The position numbers and the translations under genes are program-made. This document shows positions 10,040 to 22,422 of a stretch of DNA of 64,000 bases, piece after piece. Positions within the stretch are counted from its first letter, which is position 1, and the number at the start of each line of letters is the position of its first letter. Source of the stretch: Hirsutella rhossiliensis (lineage: Eukaryota > Ascomycota > Sordariomycetes > Hypocreales > Ophiocordycipitaceae); contig NW_025408673.1 in NCBI RefSeq assembly GCF_020360975.1, positions 2,418,001-2,482,000 on the forward strand, read 5' to 3'. The notes beneath the pieces are model-generated. The model did no database searches and was not told the origin of the DNA. It saw only the letters and a program-made list of their open reading frames with translations.

Positions 10040-12103
10040 CTAGAATCGGTGCTGGCGTCCGACGCTCTCGACCCTGACGCCCAGCTTGACCATCTCGCGA
10101 GAGTCAATGACGCCTCGGCCGTCAAACACCCACCGCGGCTTGGCCATCCTGTCGGCGATGCGCACCCAGTCCAGCCGCTCCTTGGGCTTGTACTCGTCCG
10201 CGCTGCCCATGCCCGTGGCAAAGCCCGTCTTCTTGCTCTCCCTCTCCTGGATGCAGTCGGGACAATCCTCGGCGCATGTGGGCTCTCGGTTGAATCGCTC
10301 CAGTGGGTCGTCCGACGTCTCCCCGGCTCGCTGCACCAGGTGCTTGTGCAGCGCCAGCCAGTCGTTCTCGGCCAGCCTCGACGACTTGAACGGCCGGGGG
10401 TCCGACTTGGGGTTGGGCTTACGACCCGCCACCCCGGCCGTCGCTGGGGCCTGCGTTCGCCTGGCGACGGGTTGGTTTCGAAACTCGTCAAACTCGGTGG
10501 CGATGACGACGGCTGTGCTGTCGCGGCAGGCGTCGTATGCGTTGCCGTAGACGGAGATGTTGTTGCCCGCCGCTAGCGGACCGAGGATCATCTTGATCTC
10601 GTCCTTGACCACCAGCGGATTGCAGCAGGGGTCGAAGACGGCAATCTCCCGGGGCCGCTCTTCCAGAAGCGTCTTGATCATCTCAAGCGCCGGCGCCTCT
10701 CGCGTGTCCGACGTGTCCTTTTTGAAGGCGTAGCCGAGGATGGTCACCTTTTTGCCTACGAGCGTGTTGTTGAGACACTTGATGACGCGGTTTGTAAAGC
10801 GGTCGCGCGCATAGTCGTTCATCTTGACCACCTGCCGCCAGTACTCGCCCACCTCGGGCAGGCCCATGGTGTCGGCCAGATAGACGAGGTTCAGGACGTC
10901 CTTTTTGAAGCAGCTGCCACCAAAGCCGATGCCGGCCATGAGGAACTTGTTTCCGATGCGAGGGTCAACGCCAATGGCGCGCGCCACCTCGTCGACGTCG
11001 GCGCCCGTCTGCTCGCACACGGCCGAGATGGAGTTGATGCTCGAGATGCGCTGGGCGAGCATCGAGTTGGCGACGAGCTTGGCGAGCTCCGAGGACCAGA
11101 CGTTTGTGGTGAGGATGCGCTCACGGGGGACCCACGAGGCATAGACGCCGACGAGAGCCTCGGCAGCCCGCTTGCCCGAGGGCGTCGGCGCAGAGCCAAT
11201 GAGGATGCGGTCGGGGTAGAGCAGGTCGTTGACGGCAGTTCCAGCAGCCAGGAACTCGGGGTTGGACAGAATCTCGAAGTGAACACCGGGGCGATGCATG
11301 GACAGCTGGGGCGGTACGGGGTCAGGAACAGTTTCAGGACGACGGTGGGTAGACTCACCGTATCGGCGACCAGCTGGGCGGTCCGGCAGGGGACGGTGCT
11401 CTTCTCGACAATGATGGCCCCCTCGCGGGCATACTGGGCAACGACGGCGGTGACAGCCTCAAAGGCCGTCATGTCGGTGGCGCTCCCGGCACCGACGCCG
11501 CGCTCCTTGGTAGGGGTGTTGACGGCCACGAGGACAATGTCGGCCTCGGCGATGGTGGTGGCGACGTCGGTGGTGAAGAAGAGGTTGCCGGCGCGGCGGG
11601 GCATGACGGGGTCGCCATCGGAGAGGGCCGAGGACTCGGAGTCGGAGGACAGGGGCTCGTTGGAGAAGCTCGTCTCGCGGCCGCCGTCACGGGCCACGCG
11701 GACAATATCGTGCAGGCCCGGCTCGTAGATGGGGGGATGGCGCGAGTTCCAGCGGCGGATGCGGCTCTCGTCGCGGTCCACGACCGTCACCCGGATGTGA
11801 GGGTTCTGGAAGGCAATGACGGCGGCAGTAGGGCCGCCTGCAGGGAGCTGTCAGTCAATGACTCGCGCGCGAACCACTGTCTTGGGACCGAGCTGTCGAA
11901 TTGGGGGCGGCGGGGCGGGTGGTGAACCCCCCACCAGCGTCTGGGTTCCATATAAAGATAGACATACCGACATAGCCAGCGCCGACGCAGCAGATGCTCC
12001 GGACCTTGACGGCGCCGTCGAAGGAGCCGTTGGTGTGCTCTAGCGAGCCATTGAGGCCGAGCTTCTTGACCGAGTCGGCGACGGCGTCGGGAATGGAAGC
12101 CAT
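10040..12103 (-). CDS. UDP-glucose 6-dehydrogenase
   Basis: Three exons (12103-11968, 11837-11359, 11305-10040) give 626 residues. Introns are 130 bp (donor GTATGT, acceptor CTGCAG) and 53 bp (donor GTGAGT, acceptor CCCCAG). The first intron splits the conserved motif CCVGAGYVGGPT (NAD+ binding, GxGxxG at residues 41-46), which confirms the splice. The catalytic nucleophile is Cys337 in GIGFGGSCFKKDV. The enzyme oxidises UDP-glucose to UDP-glucuronate with two NAD+ in the cytosol. Two features are longer than in bacterial or animal enzymes (about 450-500 residues): a Ser/Asp-rich insertion (SDSESSALSDGD) in the N-terminal domain, and about 100 residues inserted near 482-579 between TEFDEFRN and RLDWVRIADRM, containing CAEDCPDC. 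The C-terminus ends normally after WVFDGRGVID. Gene identity is firm; the function of the insertion is unknown. Confidence 0.93.
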
Positions 12104-15100
12104 TGCGGCGGATGGACGCGGTGGGGATGGCGGCCGGCACAGAGACCGTCGCCCAAAGGAACAAGTCGAGCGAGCGCGGCAGCAGCCAGCCACAGAGAGG
12201 AGGGCAAGTAGGTAGGTATAGATGGTTGATGGGGGCAAGATACGGTGGCAGCAATTGTGGATAGGCAAGGTAAAGCCGATGTGGTAGGGTAGCAATCAGA
12301 GATTAGGTATTTGCTGGACCGGTATCCCGAACGAGGGTGAGAAGGCAGTTGATAAAGATGAAGATGGAAAGAGAGGCTCAATCCGACAGGAGTCAAAGGA
12401 AGAAAAAAAATTCCACCGAGTACCTACATAGGAGCAAAGGAACGAACCAGGGGAGAAAAAGAAAGCAATCGGGCCAGTGGAGTTGGGGAAGGGGAAGGAA
12501 GGGGAGGGCTGGTGAAAAGGGGCAACAAGCAACGTGATGGATGATGATGGTCGACTATGCTGCAATGCAGTAAGTACATGGTGCGGTCGTACTGTATACA
12601 GGTTTGTGCAGTATTTGCTCTTCATTTCCCCTTCCGATGCAGCCGCACGTCTGTACGCGTGTTATGTATGGCCCAACCTCGGCATGCCGTGCAGCGCCAA
12701 CCTCGACAGCGGCGGTGAATGGCTGCCAAGACGGAAGTGCTTAGAACAAGCGCGAGTGTGACGACGACGCGAGATGGGACGTCCGTCCGGGTATCCGCAC
12801 CCAGCTGGAGTGGGGGCACAAAGCATGCCGTCTTGGCTGCCTATCTGTACTTTCCTACCGAGCACCCACCGGCGAGAGCACTTGTTGAGGCCACAGGCCA
12901 CAACCTGTTATCTATTTCCCTGCCCGAGGTTGAAAAGTCAACGGCGAAATCTGCTCCTTTTCTTCGCGAGTGCAATGCCTACTAACACGCCGGTAGACGC
13001 ACCCGCTTTTTTGCATGCGCTGATCCCCCGGTGCCCCGTGGTTGGTGATGCTAGCGGCCTTGGCGGTCTTCGGTATCGGGCCTGTGCATCTACCAGCGAC
13101 TTGGCGCAAGGGTGGCGGGTCCGGGGGGTAGACTCGCGCCAAGGGTACGTGTCAGCCCACTCGCCGTCCCCTGGTTGGGCCCGGGGATTCCAGGGGGATG
13201 CTCTCTCAGCTTGCCGCTGGGGTTTCTGTAGCCCGTCTTTACATGGCAGCAGCAAATAGCAGCAGCAGGCCAGGCAGAAAACACATATATTTTCTGCAGC
13301 TTTCCATTGGGCAGTGCGTTTGATTGCAGCCGCAAAAATAGATCCAATGCCGATGCCGAGACGAAGCAAATCCCGGCAGCAGCCTGTACAGCAACGTACG
13401 CCGAGCCTACCCTGTACCGCTGCAAAACCACTCTTGCCGCTTCTGCCGCTCCTGCCGCCTCAGCGTGCTCGCTCCCGCTGGAAGCTGACTGGCGAGGCTG
13501 ACGCGCTTGGTAACAGCTGGTGGGCCTCGTCACCTTCGTGACTCTGGGTGTACTCTGTACGCGTGTGCCCATTGCGTGGCCCCAAATGCCGTGGACCCGA
13601 CATGTCTTTCCTGGTCGTCTTTGTTTGTACCTACTTTATGCTCGAGACCAACCCGAACTACACGACACCCATCCAGAACGAGCTGAACCATCATTGTTAG
13701 TAATAACCAGAACAGCGGCACTATCAATCTTGGTCTGCAGACGCCCGGGGGAGCGAACAATACCCTCTCGTGTGAGGAGCCCTCTCCAGAGCCACGCACT
13801 CGCTACCTCGCCTATCCAGCCATTCTCCACCTGGGACCACCGTCTTGCCGGCCGAGTGACAGCCCTCGATCGTCATGTGCCGCTCGTCCCATGGCGTTGT
13901 CAGAGCCAAGAAGAAGAAAAGAAACAGAAAGGAAAAGGAGCTGGAATCGAAGGAATCCATCCCTGCCGCTCCGGCACGTCTCGTCGCAGCTTCGTCCACA
14001 CTCCCCTTTCCTTCTCCCCCTCACCCCTCGACGAGACCAGACACCCACATGTCTGGGGGTCTGGAGATCCCATGCTTGATGAGTCGCAATTCCACATCGT
14101 GAAACTAGCAGCAAAAGGCCGTGTGGGAAAGCCAGCTAGCCGGTCCGAAACCGCGAGAGAAAAGAAAAGGGGCGCTATTTTTAGGCCGCGGACTTGACTT
14201 GTACTGTCCTTCATCAATCCATCTCTTCTATCACCGCCGTCTTTTGTCAGAGTGAAGCCCACCCAGCGTCCAAGAACTGAATCTCGACCTTTTCAACGTT
14301 GCCATCCATACTCATCTCCCTCGCAGGCCAGAAAAAGGCAACACCCGTCATCCCAACTTCTCCCTTCCTCCCCTTTGAGGCCGTTGTGAGAGGCGATCGG
14401 ACAAGGAATGCCCCCCCCCCCCCTTGGCGGGTTTGAGCCTATTCCTTGGCCCTTGAGCTTTTTTTTACTGTACAGTACAGTACATTCATCATGACGGGCC
14501 GGCATTGACGTACCTATTAACACGTACCACCCTTTCTCTTGCCCCCCATCCCTACACTTCCCTGCCCTGCCCTGCCCTGCCTGTACGATGTATCCCCCCT
14601 TAGGAGTTTCTTTCCCCTTCCAACATTTCCAAGTCTTGTTTGCTTTTCTGCTGCTCGACGCCAAGCGCGTCATCGACAACATGTCAAGAGCCACGCTGGA
14701 GAGCGTTAGTAGATGTGGCTAGCGACCCTTCTTCACGGCCAAAGAGAGTGAGCACCCTCCTCCAAAAGGGTTATTTTGTAATTACACCGTGAGAACTGTC
14801 TTTCAGACGAAATAGGACCCACGTGATAGAATGCCAGTTTCGAGACTCATTGCCTGGGCCGATTGACGGCACTCGCTCCATCTCTCCCAAGTATTACACC
14901 GTAGCCAAGATAATCCGAGTAAATATCGTACCATCAAGACGCGATCAGGAGCTTGTTCGACAGCAAGTGCACTTGTGGTCGAAATTGCCACGCCTTGCCC
15001 ATACAAATCAACTCGCCGGGTTCTCCAACTTGTAATTCCAAGCGTCAGGCTGGCTGCGTAGGCGTGATATACATGAATATTAAAATATATGGGCCGCGTT

Positions 15101-15242
15101 AACGCGCAGCGAACGCAAACGGCTGCAAAGCAGAGCAGGCTGTACGTCTGGGCAGCCGCTCTTGTTGCCAAGTGACGGGCATATACAGAGCGGTCCCCGG
15201 TTCCATCTCCCCCCTGGCTTGAGCCTTACCAAAAAAAACCCT
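12104..15242. other. Long intergenic region with simple-sequence tracts
   Basis: About 3.1 kb. 12104-12600 is the pyrimidine-rich (coding-strand) leader and promoter side of UDP-glucose dehydrogenase. Further right are a C-rich run near 14409-14423, a repeated CTGCC stretch near 14560-14583 and TACAGTACAGTACA near 14470-14484. Frames of up to 225 codons on either strand lack motifs and look like chance. A small untranslated or non-coding RNA cannot be excluded by eye. Confidence 0.55.
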
Positions 15243-16331
15243 CTAAAACGTCTTCCCCAGAGATCCCGTGGACGCCGACTGCCGCCGCTTGTAGGCGTCG
15301 GCGTAGACGCTGCGCTCGTAGGTGCCGAAGCCGTAGGCCATGAGGCCGAGGAGCAGCCAGATGCCCGTGATGATGGCGCCGACGGGAAAGACCATGATCT
15401 GGATGCCCGGGAGGACAAAGGCCACGGTGCCGTTGCGCACGGCGGCCACCTTGGCGTCGACGGCGGCCTGGGCCGAGGCAAAGTCGGACCTGACGATTTG
15501 GTTGGAGAAGACGCCGTTGACAAACGAGGCCTCGTTGAGGGAGAGGTTGGTGCTGACGGCGCCGCCAGTTGTGTTTTGGGCCGTCAGGGTGAATGTTGGC
15601 ATGATCAAAGCCTCCAGTTGGGCCCTAGGGAGCGGACAAGGGTTAGCTTGGCGGCAAACCAAGGGGCACGGGTGCCGAACGGCGACTTACATGGACGGTT
15701 TTTCCGTCATTCGAGCTTTGTCAATCTGGCCCACGAACATGTACGTCTGCAGCAGCTGCGGCACTCTCGTCTCAGCACGCTGAGAGAGCTTTGATGTAGC
15801 CACCATTTGGTTGGTGCCCGGTCCCATCGAGTTGAACTCATCGGCCGAGACAGGGCTGACGCTGGCGCCGTTGTACTGGAGGCTGACTTTGATGTTTGAG
15901 CGCGAGACGTTGACGAAGCCCTCGCGGGGCGGCGATATGACGTAGACGCGGATCTCGCAGCGGAAGACGCCCGAGTTGGTGTCGAGCGAGGGCAGGTTGT
16001 AGCAGAGGCAGTTGCCCGAGGGGTTGGTGCTGCGCTGGAGCGAGCTGAGGGACTTGATGCAGGCCGCGTTTGTGTCCTTGTCCCAGTCGGTCGAGTTGGT
16101 GCCGTCACCGGGGGTGAGCGTGAGCGACGAGGAACCGGTGCCGTTAGCCTGTGGGGTGCCCTGCCGCCGGAGCAGCTCGTTGGAGTGCTCTTCCAGCGAG
16201 ACGTATGGGAGCATGAGAGCATCGCGAGCGCTTAACAGGGTGTCGGTCGACTGGACGTAGGAACGACTTGACTCGGCGGCGGCGGCGGCGAAGGCGACAA
16301 ACCAAGCCGCCAAAGTGAGGTGAAGGCGCAT
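15243..16331 (-). CDS. Single-pass membrane protein with signal peptide, unknown function
   Basis: Two exons (16331-15691 and 15624-15243) over a 66-bp intron (donor GTAAGT, branch GCTAACC, acceptor CCCTAG) give 340 residues. The ATG at 16331 begins a signal peptide (residues 1-19, Ala-rich, cleaved before ESSRS); upstream in-frame codons only add low-complexity sequence. The lumenal/extracellular part has several N-x-S/T sites and three cysteines (CIK, CLC) around residues 90-120. One long hydrophobic segment at about 281-311 is followed by a short cytosolic tail with YKRRQ. It resembles a type I membrane protein of the secretory pathway or plasma membrane. I do not recognise the family, and no function is proposed. 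Confidence 0.8.
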
Positions 16332-19300
16332 CGTGGTAGAAGCAGACGATGGGCAGCGAGGGCCGTCGACGGATGGAGCCCGACCCAGCGGGCTCGACGG
16401 CAGCCGCGGAGGCACGCTGTGCCAATCGAAAGCGACCGATGCGATGAGTTGGTGAAGTGGTGGCGATGTCCTGCAGCAAAGGTTGATGGTTGTGCTGGCT
16501 CGCTTAGGACATGGCCACGAGGCGGTTGACGAGATATGGGGGATTATCGAAGATGAAGGTTCCCGGCCGGCGGTGAAGATGGGAGTTGAAGAAGAAGAAA
16601 GAGGCAGCAATAAACAACAGCCTAAGTCGGAAACAAAACAGATAGGAAAAGACAGCGGAAGCCAGAGCCTTGGGACCTCGCGGAGGAGGAGGAGGATGAG
16701 GTTCTCACGATCAGCACGGATGGTGGTGTAAAGGGGAAAACGGGCAAGAGAAAGGAAGGAGAGGGAAGGGAAAGGAGAGGAGAGGCGCCACGGAAAATAC
16801 GGGGCACGCGAGAATGGGAAGATAGGGAGTATTGTAAGGATGGAAGACGATGGTGGGAGGGCCGAAACGAGGCGGGCGTGCGCGGCGCCTGTCACGGGCA
16901 GCAGCGCTCGGTCAGTGAGCAGTGTTACAGCTCCCGCTTCATCGCCCAGGGGTGGAGCCCCTCTGCCAGGTGGTGTTGAGTATTGTCCAAGTAGAGGCAG
17001 CGGCTGCGATGGCGCGGGTGGCCCACGCAAAGACGGCCCGAGAGTGCATGGGGGTGACGGTGTTGGCGCCTTAGAAATCTGGCGGTGGCCTGTTGGTGGG
17101 GCCCGGAAGGTGCTGCGGCGACCTGGTGAGACGACGAGGGTGCACCAAGTTCTACACTGCGGTCCAGGTCTCGAGTGCTGACTAGTAGCAGCGCTGCAAC
17201 GTTTCCGCGACGGACAGTACCAGTCACTGACTATGCTGAGTACCTACAGGTAAGGTAGTACTGAGAGGTACTTACCTACTAGGTAGTAGGAATCAATTAC
17301 CTTCAGGTACCTACAGCGTCGGATGCCCTGTCGTCTTAGGGGCCTGGTGGTTGTGCTAGTGGTCGGCGCCTCTTCTACCGAGGCTTCTACCGCTTGCTTG
17401 CTGTTATACTAGTCCGTAGGTAATAGTAACAACCAGTCCAAGTAGCCATCCAGGAGGACCATTTGTAAACACGTAGCCGTGGTAATTCGAGCCGTTTCGG
17501 TCTCCCTCACAGCAGGATAGCAAAGACTCAGGATGCTCTTGATGATTCCAGGTCTTTCCCCTGGCCTGCTTGCTGTCTGTCACTTGCCATGTCGCCGTTA
17601 CGTATAAGCGTTTCCTCATCCTCTCCGAACCCAGCACCTCTGCTCAATGTGCCAAGTAAGCGGAGGAAACGGACGAAATCCTTCCTGAATGCCCAGAGTC
17701 TACGTGTGGATCGCCGACGGTGGTCTGCAGCAGGCCGGGGTGTTATTTGTAGCACGGTGGGTTCCGGGTCTGTCTCAGGCTCAGGCACACACCCGGTCAA
17801 GAGCCCATTCTCTCGTCGGCCGAGTGAAGAGTGATTTTCGGCACCGACTTTGCGCATCGTCGGCACCCGACATCAGGCCACCTCCACCGACCCATCAAGC
17901 CAAGCCGCGCCGACTTTCTCGGCACTCCGGCGTGCATTCCCCCATCATCTGTCGCTAGAAGCCCAGAACGAGCGCCCGAGCGCGGAAGGCGACGACCACA
18001 TATTCGGCTTCGGCTTGCTGATACAGTCCCGACCCCTAAAAGACCAAGCAAGTCGCAAGGTGATACGCGGCTCTTGGTTTCTGCAATCGTTCAACCGACT
18101 GCTTACGAAGACATCCACGCACTGGACATGTCTCGATGTGTTGGGACCCGACAAGAACTGAACTCCGTATGCGGAGACCCCTTCAGGAGAGGCGTCAACG
18201 ACGTGGGAGGTAGCAGGAGCCAAGTAGTGGCCCCCTGCTGCAACGAGATGGCCCTTGCATCGTGGAGCTCCTCGTCATCAAGTCAGACAGTTGGTCGTCA
18301 TGCGTTGCCGCGACCCAGACCGAACCAGCCGACGATCACGCGGGAGAGCGCGACAAACCATGCGAGACGGGCATAACCGGCATGGAAAGAGACAGTCGGC
18401 TAATGCGTTACGATACCATGGCCCAGCCACGCACATACGCGCATTTCACACGATGTGGCTGTTGCTCTTCGACTGCCGCTCGAAAGGCGGCAACAAGCAA
18501 TGAATCGCTCACGGGGTTATTGTCTAGCGTCCACCTGCCATCGGCCGCCCAGCGTGGTTGACACATGTAGGCGCTTGTCGGCGACTGAGAACCATTTCTC
18601 CAAACCCAGTTGCGCAAGACGGGGCAAATGTGCGCAGGCATTCAACCCCCGTTGTTGACTCCGTCGTCGACGTGAGAGTGCCGCGTTGCGAATTATTACC
18701 AAGCACGGACCCGGCGGTGCAACGTTCAATGGAGCGGGACATGATGGCTGCGAGGGGTTTCAATGTTGCCAGAACCGCTGTCACCCCGGTACCTATAGGT
18801 CTCTCTCTTGTCTTGTGAAGCAGGACAAGGCGACTCCTTCGCAGAGCCTCCAGAGGGCCATCCTCTCTGTCCGACTGCTCCGTCCATTGTGGTCCCATGT
18901 GGAAGTCTCACTTGTGCCAGACAGGGCGCCCGGGGGGAATGGGCGGCTGCAGATGCCCAGACCAGACTTCCCTAATCATGCAGCCGCTCACAAATGCCCT
19001 TTTCCAAGCAAGACAGACTATCTTTGACGCTCTCAACTTCTTTGTACGAGCGGAAGTCTTGGCCTCTCTTCCAGCACATGTTTACTTAACTGTGGATTAA
19101 TGACCTCCGGGTTGCCTCTCCAAGAGGAATCCGACCACATGAGCGGGAGAGACGAGGAACGAACTGGTGCAGCAAAGGAGGGACCGACAATTGAAAGGTC
19201 TTGAACCCACAGCATATTACCCCTGTAGCTTATTATTCCCCGCCTCTGTATCCGTACATATAGCCTTGGCTCCGGCGCCAGAATCTGCGTTGATTGTCGA

Positions 19301-20646
19301 ATTGACTTTTCCAGCCCGTGGATGGGCGCATGCAAGGGCAGCATGGTGCCTTGACGTGCTGGCGCCGCCGACGCACACGAAGCGAGCACTTTCCGAGTGT
19401 GCACGAGGACACGTCGAGACTTAAGCATGGCAAGCCCGGACAGGGCGGCTGAATGTCTGGTGTAACGAGGTCGTGGGCAATGGGACAAGATGCCGCCCGA
19501 ATGGTACAATGCCGGCACCGATATGTCGACATGCAGGCCCGGAACTTTCATTATATGCACCTTGGTGTATCTCGAGGACGCGTGATCGGCATGGAGAGGC
19601 GTGGCAAGTCGTCGTCGGACAGGCAATGAGACATCAGGGAAGCTTTTCATGCCCCATGCTCACTCTTCACCTCCATACATACACGGGCAAAGCATCCGGG
19701 ACCCATCTCTGCAAGCAAACAACTCACCACGACAATAACTTTGGATGCTACCGTATTAGCAAAGCTACTTTGCTGCTCACGTCAGTTCGGTAGAGTCGGT
19801 CAGTAGAATGCGTGGGGCCAGAGTTGCGCGATCTGGAGAGAGTTCATCAATGCATTTTGTCTCTTTTTATCCCGCTCTCGCCATGTGCCATTGCCCTGCC
19901 CAAGGCACAAAAACGAAGTCAAAAAATAAGTAAAACAAAACAAACAAAGCCGAAAAAAAAGAAAAGGTACACTGGGCCCATGAGATGACGGGGGCCTCTG
20001 TCGTGACCACGTCACGTCTATTCGCTACCTCGCCGAAGCTTCCATCCACATTCCGGCGAACCGTTGCTCCTCGCGAATCTCCAACAGATTGAACATTGAA
20101 GAGATGAATGGATAAAAAAGCAACCCAAAGGGCTGGCTTCCTCATGTGGTCCCGCCTTGTCCTGCGCCTCGCCCCCCCGGAATCGGCGCCTCCGCACAAA
20201 TCCGTCGGCAGCGGTCCAATCATGGCCATGGGCCAAGTTCACCGGGCGCTCCACGAGCATTTTGGATCAGCCGCGGCGATCGCGCCATAACCGTCGTGGC
20301 CAATCGGCGTCGTGCGTGGGGGGGCGGGTTACACGCTGGGCTCGGTGGTGGTGGTGATGATGTCGGCTGCTGAAAAAGTGAGAGAGATGAAGAAGCATAC
20401 ACATGTAATTACGTACATACATGTACAAACCTTGCAGTAGAGCCTCTCTTTTCCCTCTCTTCCCGTGCCCTCTGTTCACTCCCTTCTCGTCTCCTTGCGG
20501 CCTTGCCCCTCTGCACTTCCGCCTCTCCTCCTCCTCGCTCGCCCTCCCACCTTGCAAGGAGCGGGCCCCGGGCTGCCCTTTTCAGCCGTCCCGAACACGA
20601 CTCAAGAGCAGAATCGAGGCCCCGATTCAATCCCACGATCCAAGCC
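16332..20646. other. 4.3-kb intergenic region
   Basis: Between the 5' ends of two divergently transcribed genes (membrane protein on minus, MFS transporter on plus). It contains a purine-rich leader (16500-16800), a cluster of AGGTA/TACCT words (17225-17320), and A-rich and pyrimidine-rich tracts (19920-19970, 20420-20560) before the MFS start. Frames up to 205 codons occur on both strands without signal peptides or motifs. I see no transfer RNA or other RNA gene, but a lineage-specific gene could be missed here. Confidence 0.5.
17225..17320. repeat. Cluster of AGGTA/TACCT pentamer words
   Basis: Within about 95 bp the words TACCTAC, AGGTA, TACTTACCTAC and AGGTACCTAC recur in both orientations, forming many short inverted pairs. 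This is seen directly. Similar words are common in intergenic DNA of some Sordariomycetes, and no function is claimed. Confidence 0.5.
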
Positions 20647-22422
20647 ATGGGCATCGATTCGCCTGTCGACGACCTCGAGGCCACGTCGCCTCGTCGCGAC
20701 CATAGCTACACCAGCAGCCTCGACGATGACGACGCCATTATTCCCAAGGGCGCCCTGGATCCCGTCTACGAGGCCAAGGCCCGCGTCCTGAACCGCGCTG
20801 TACGTTTCATCACGGAGCCTTTGAGTCGGCGCTCCTTGAGTCGGCGCAAGCATCCATGAGGCTTCCGCCTCCTGCATCCCTCTCTTACTGTCGTCGTGTT
20901 GCACAATCGCCCACTCCCCCTCTCAAAACGAGAGCACGAGTACCTCGGCTGACCTCTGCAAGATCCGCGACATTGGCATGGGATGGTATCAGTGGCAGCT
21001 CTTCATCGTCGTCGGCTTCGGCTGGGCCAGCGACAACCTCTGGCCCATCGTCACCTCGCTCATCTTCACCCCCATCACAAACGAATTCAGTCCCTCGCGC
21101 CCGCCCCTCTTCACCCTGGCCCAGAACATCGGCCTCCTTGCCGGCGCCGTCTTCTGGGGCTTCGGGTGCGACATCTTTGGCCGCAAATGGGGCTTCAACC
21201 TCACCCTCGGCCTCACCGCCGTCTGGGGCCTCATCGCCGCCAGCGCCCCGAGTTTTGCTGCCGCCGGCGTCTTTGCCGCCCTCTGGTCCTTTGGTGTCGG
21301 CGGGAACCTCCCCGTCGACTCGGCCGTCTTTCTCGAGTTCCTCCCTCAGTCTCACCAGTTCCTTCTCACCATCCTGTCCATCGACTGGGCCCTCGCCCAG
21401 GTCATTGCTAACCTCATCGCCTGGCCTCTGCTCGGCAACTACACCTGTGCCGAGGGCCAGAAGCCCTGCACCAAAGGAGACAACATGGGCTGGCGCTATT
21501 TTGTCCTTGCCATGGGAGGTCTCACCATGCTCATGTTCCTCGCCCGCTTCTGCTTCTTCACGATATACGAGAGTCCCAAGTATCTCATGGGCAAAGGCCG
21601 CGACCAAGACGCCGTCCGAGTCGTACACGAGGTCGCCCGCCGCAACGGCACCACCACCAGCCTGACCATCGATGACCTGCGCGCCTGCGAGCCCGAGGGC
21701 TACCTGGCCCAGACGGACGCTTCCGCTGCCGTCAGGCGGTACCTCGAGAAGCTCGACGCCAAGCACGTCAGGGCCCTGTTCTCTTCCAGGAACCTGGCCT
21801 TGAGCACCGGCCTCATCATGGCCATCTGGGCTCTCATCGGGCTCGGCTATCCCCTCTACAACGCCTTTTTGCCCTACATCCAGGCCACCAGGGGCGCCGA
21901 GTTCCAAGATGGGAGCACCTACATCACCTACCGCAACAGCCTCATCATCTCGGTCCTCGGCGTCCCCGGAGCCCTCCTCGGAGGCTTCCTGGTCGAGCTC
22001 CCCAAGGTCGGCCGCAAGGGGACATTGTGCATCTTTACCATTCTCACCGGCGTCTTCCTCTACTGCTCCACGACTGCGCTCAACAGCTCGGCGTTGTTGG
22101 GATGGAACTGCGCATTCAACTTTTGCAGCAACGTCATGTACGCCGTTCTCTACGGCTATACACCCGAAATCTTCCCCACCCCCCAGCGCGGAACTGGGAA
22201 TGCGCTCGCCGCCACCTGCAATCGAGTGTTTGGCATCATGGCTGTGAGTCCACTCGTCGCCCATCCATTCCACCCGCTGACCCTTGACGGTAGCCAATCA
22301 TTGCCATGTTCGCAAACCTGCAAACGACGGCACCCGTCTACACGAGCGGGGCTCTCTTCATTCTCGCCGGCTTGCTTGTCTTGCTTCTCCCGTTCGAGTC
22401 GAGAGGGAAAGAGGCGTTGTGA
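20647..22422 (+). CDS. Major facilitator superfamily transporter
   Basis: Three exons (20647-20799, 20963-22243, 22294-22422) give 520 residues; the last intron is 50 bp with donor GTGAGT and acceptor GGTAG. The first intron (163 bp) has donor GTACGT, branch GGCTGAC and acceptor GCAAG, placing IRDIGMGWYQWQL after LNRA. An acidic cytosolic N-terminus (1-45) precedes about 12 hydrophobic segments. The loop after segment 2 carries a motif-A-like sequence (GCDIFGRKWGFN), and the central loop is charged (residues ~235-290). The family is the SV2/organic-cation or sugar-porter-like branch of MFS; sequence such as GFGWASDNLWP is typical of a fungal subgroup whose substrate is not established. The final exon adds a last membrane helix ending in LLLPFESRGKEAL. 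Plasma-membrane or vacuolar location is inferred. Confidence 0.88.

Noticed and set aside
17831..18376. 181-codon plus-strand frame
   Set aside because: Arg/Pro/Ser-rich chance composition, no motif, overlapping frames on both strands of similar quality.
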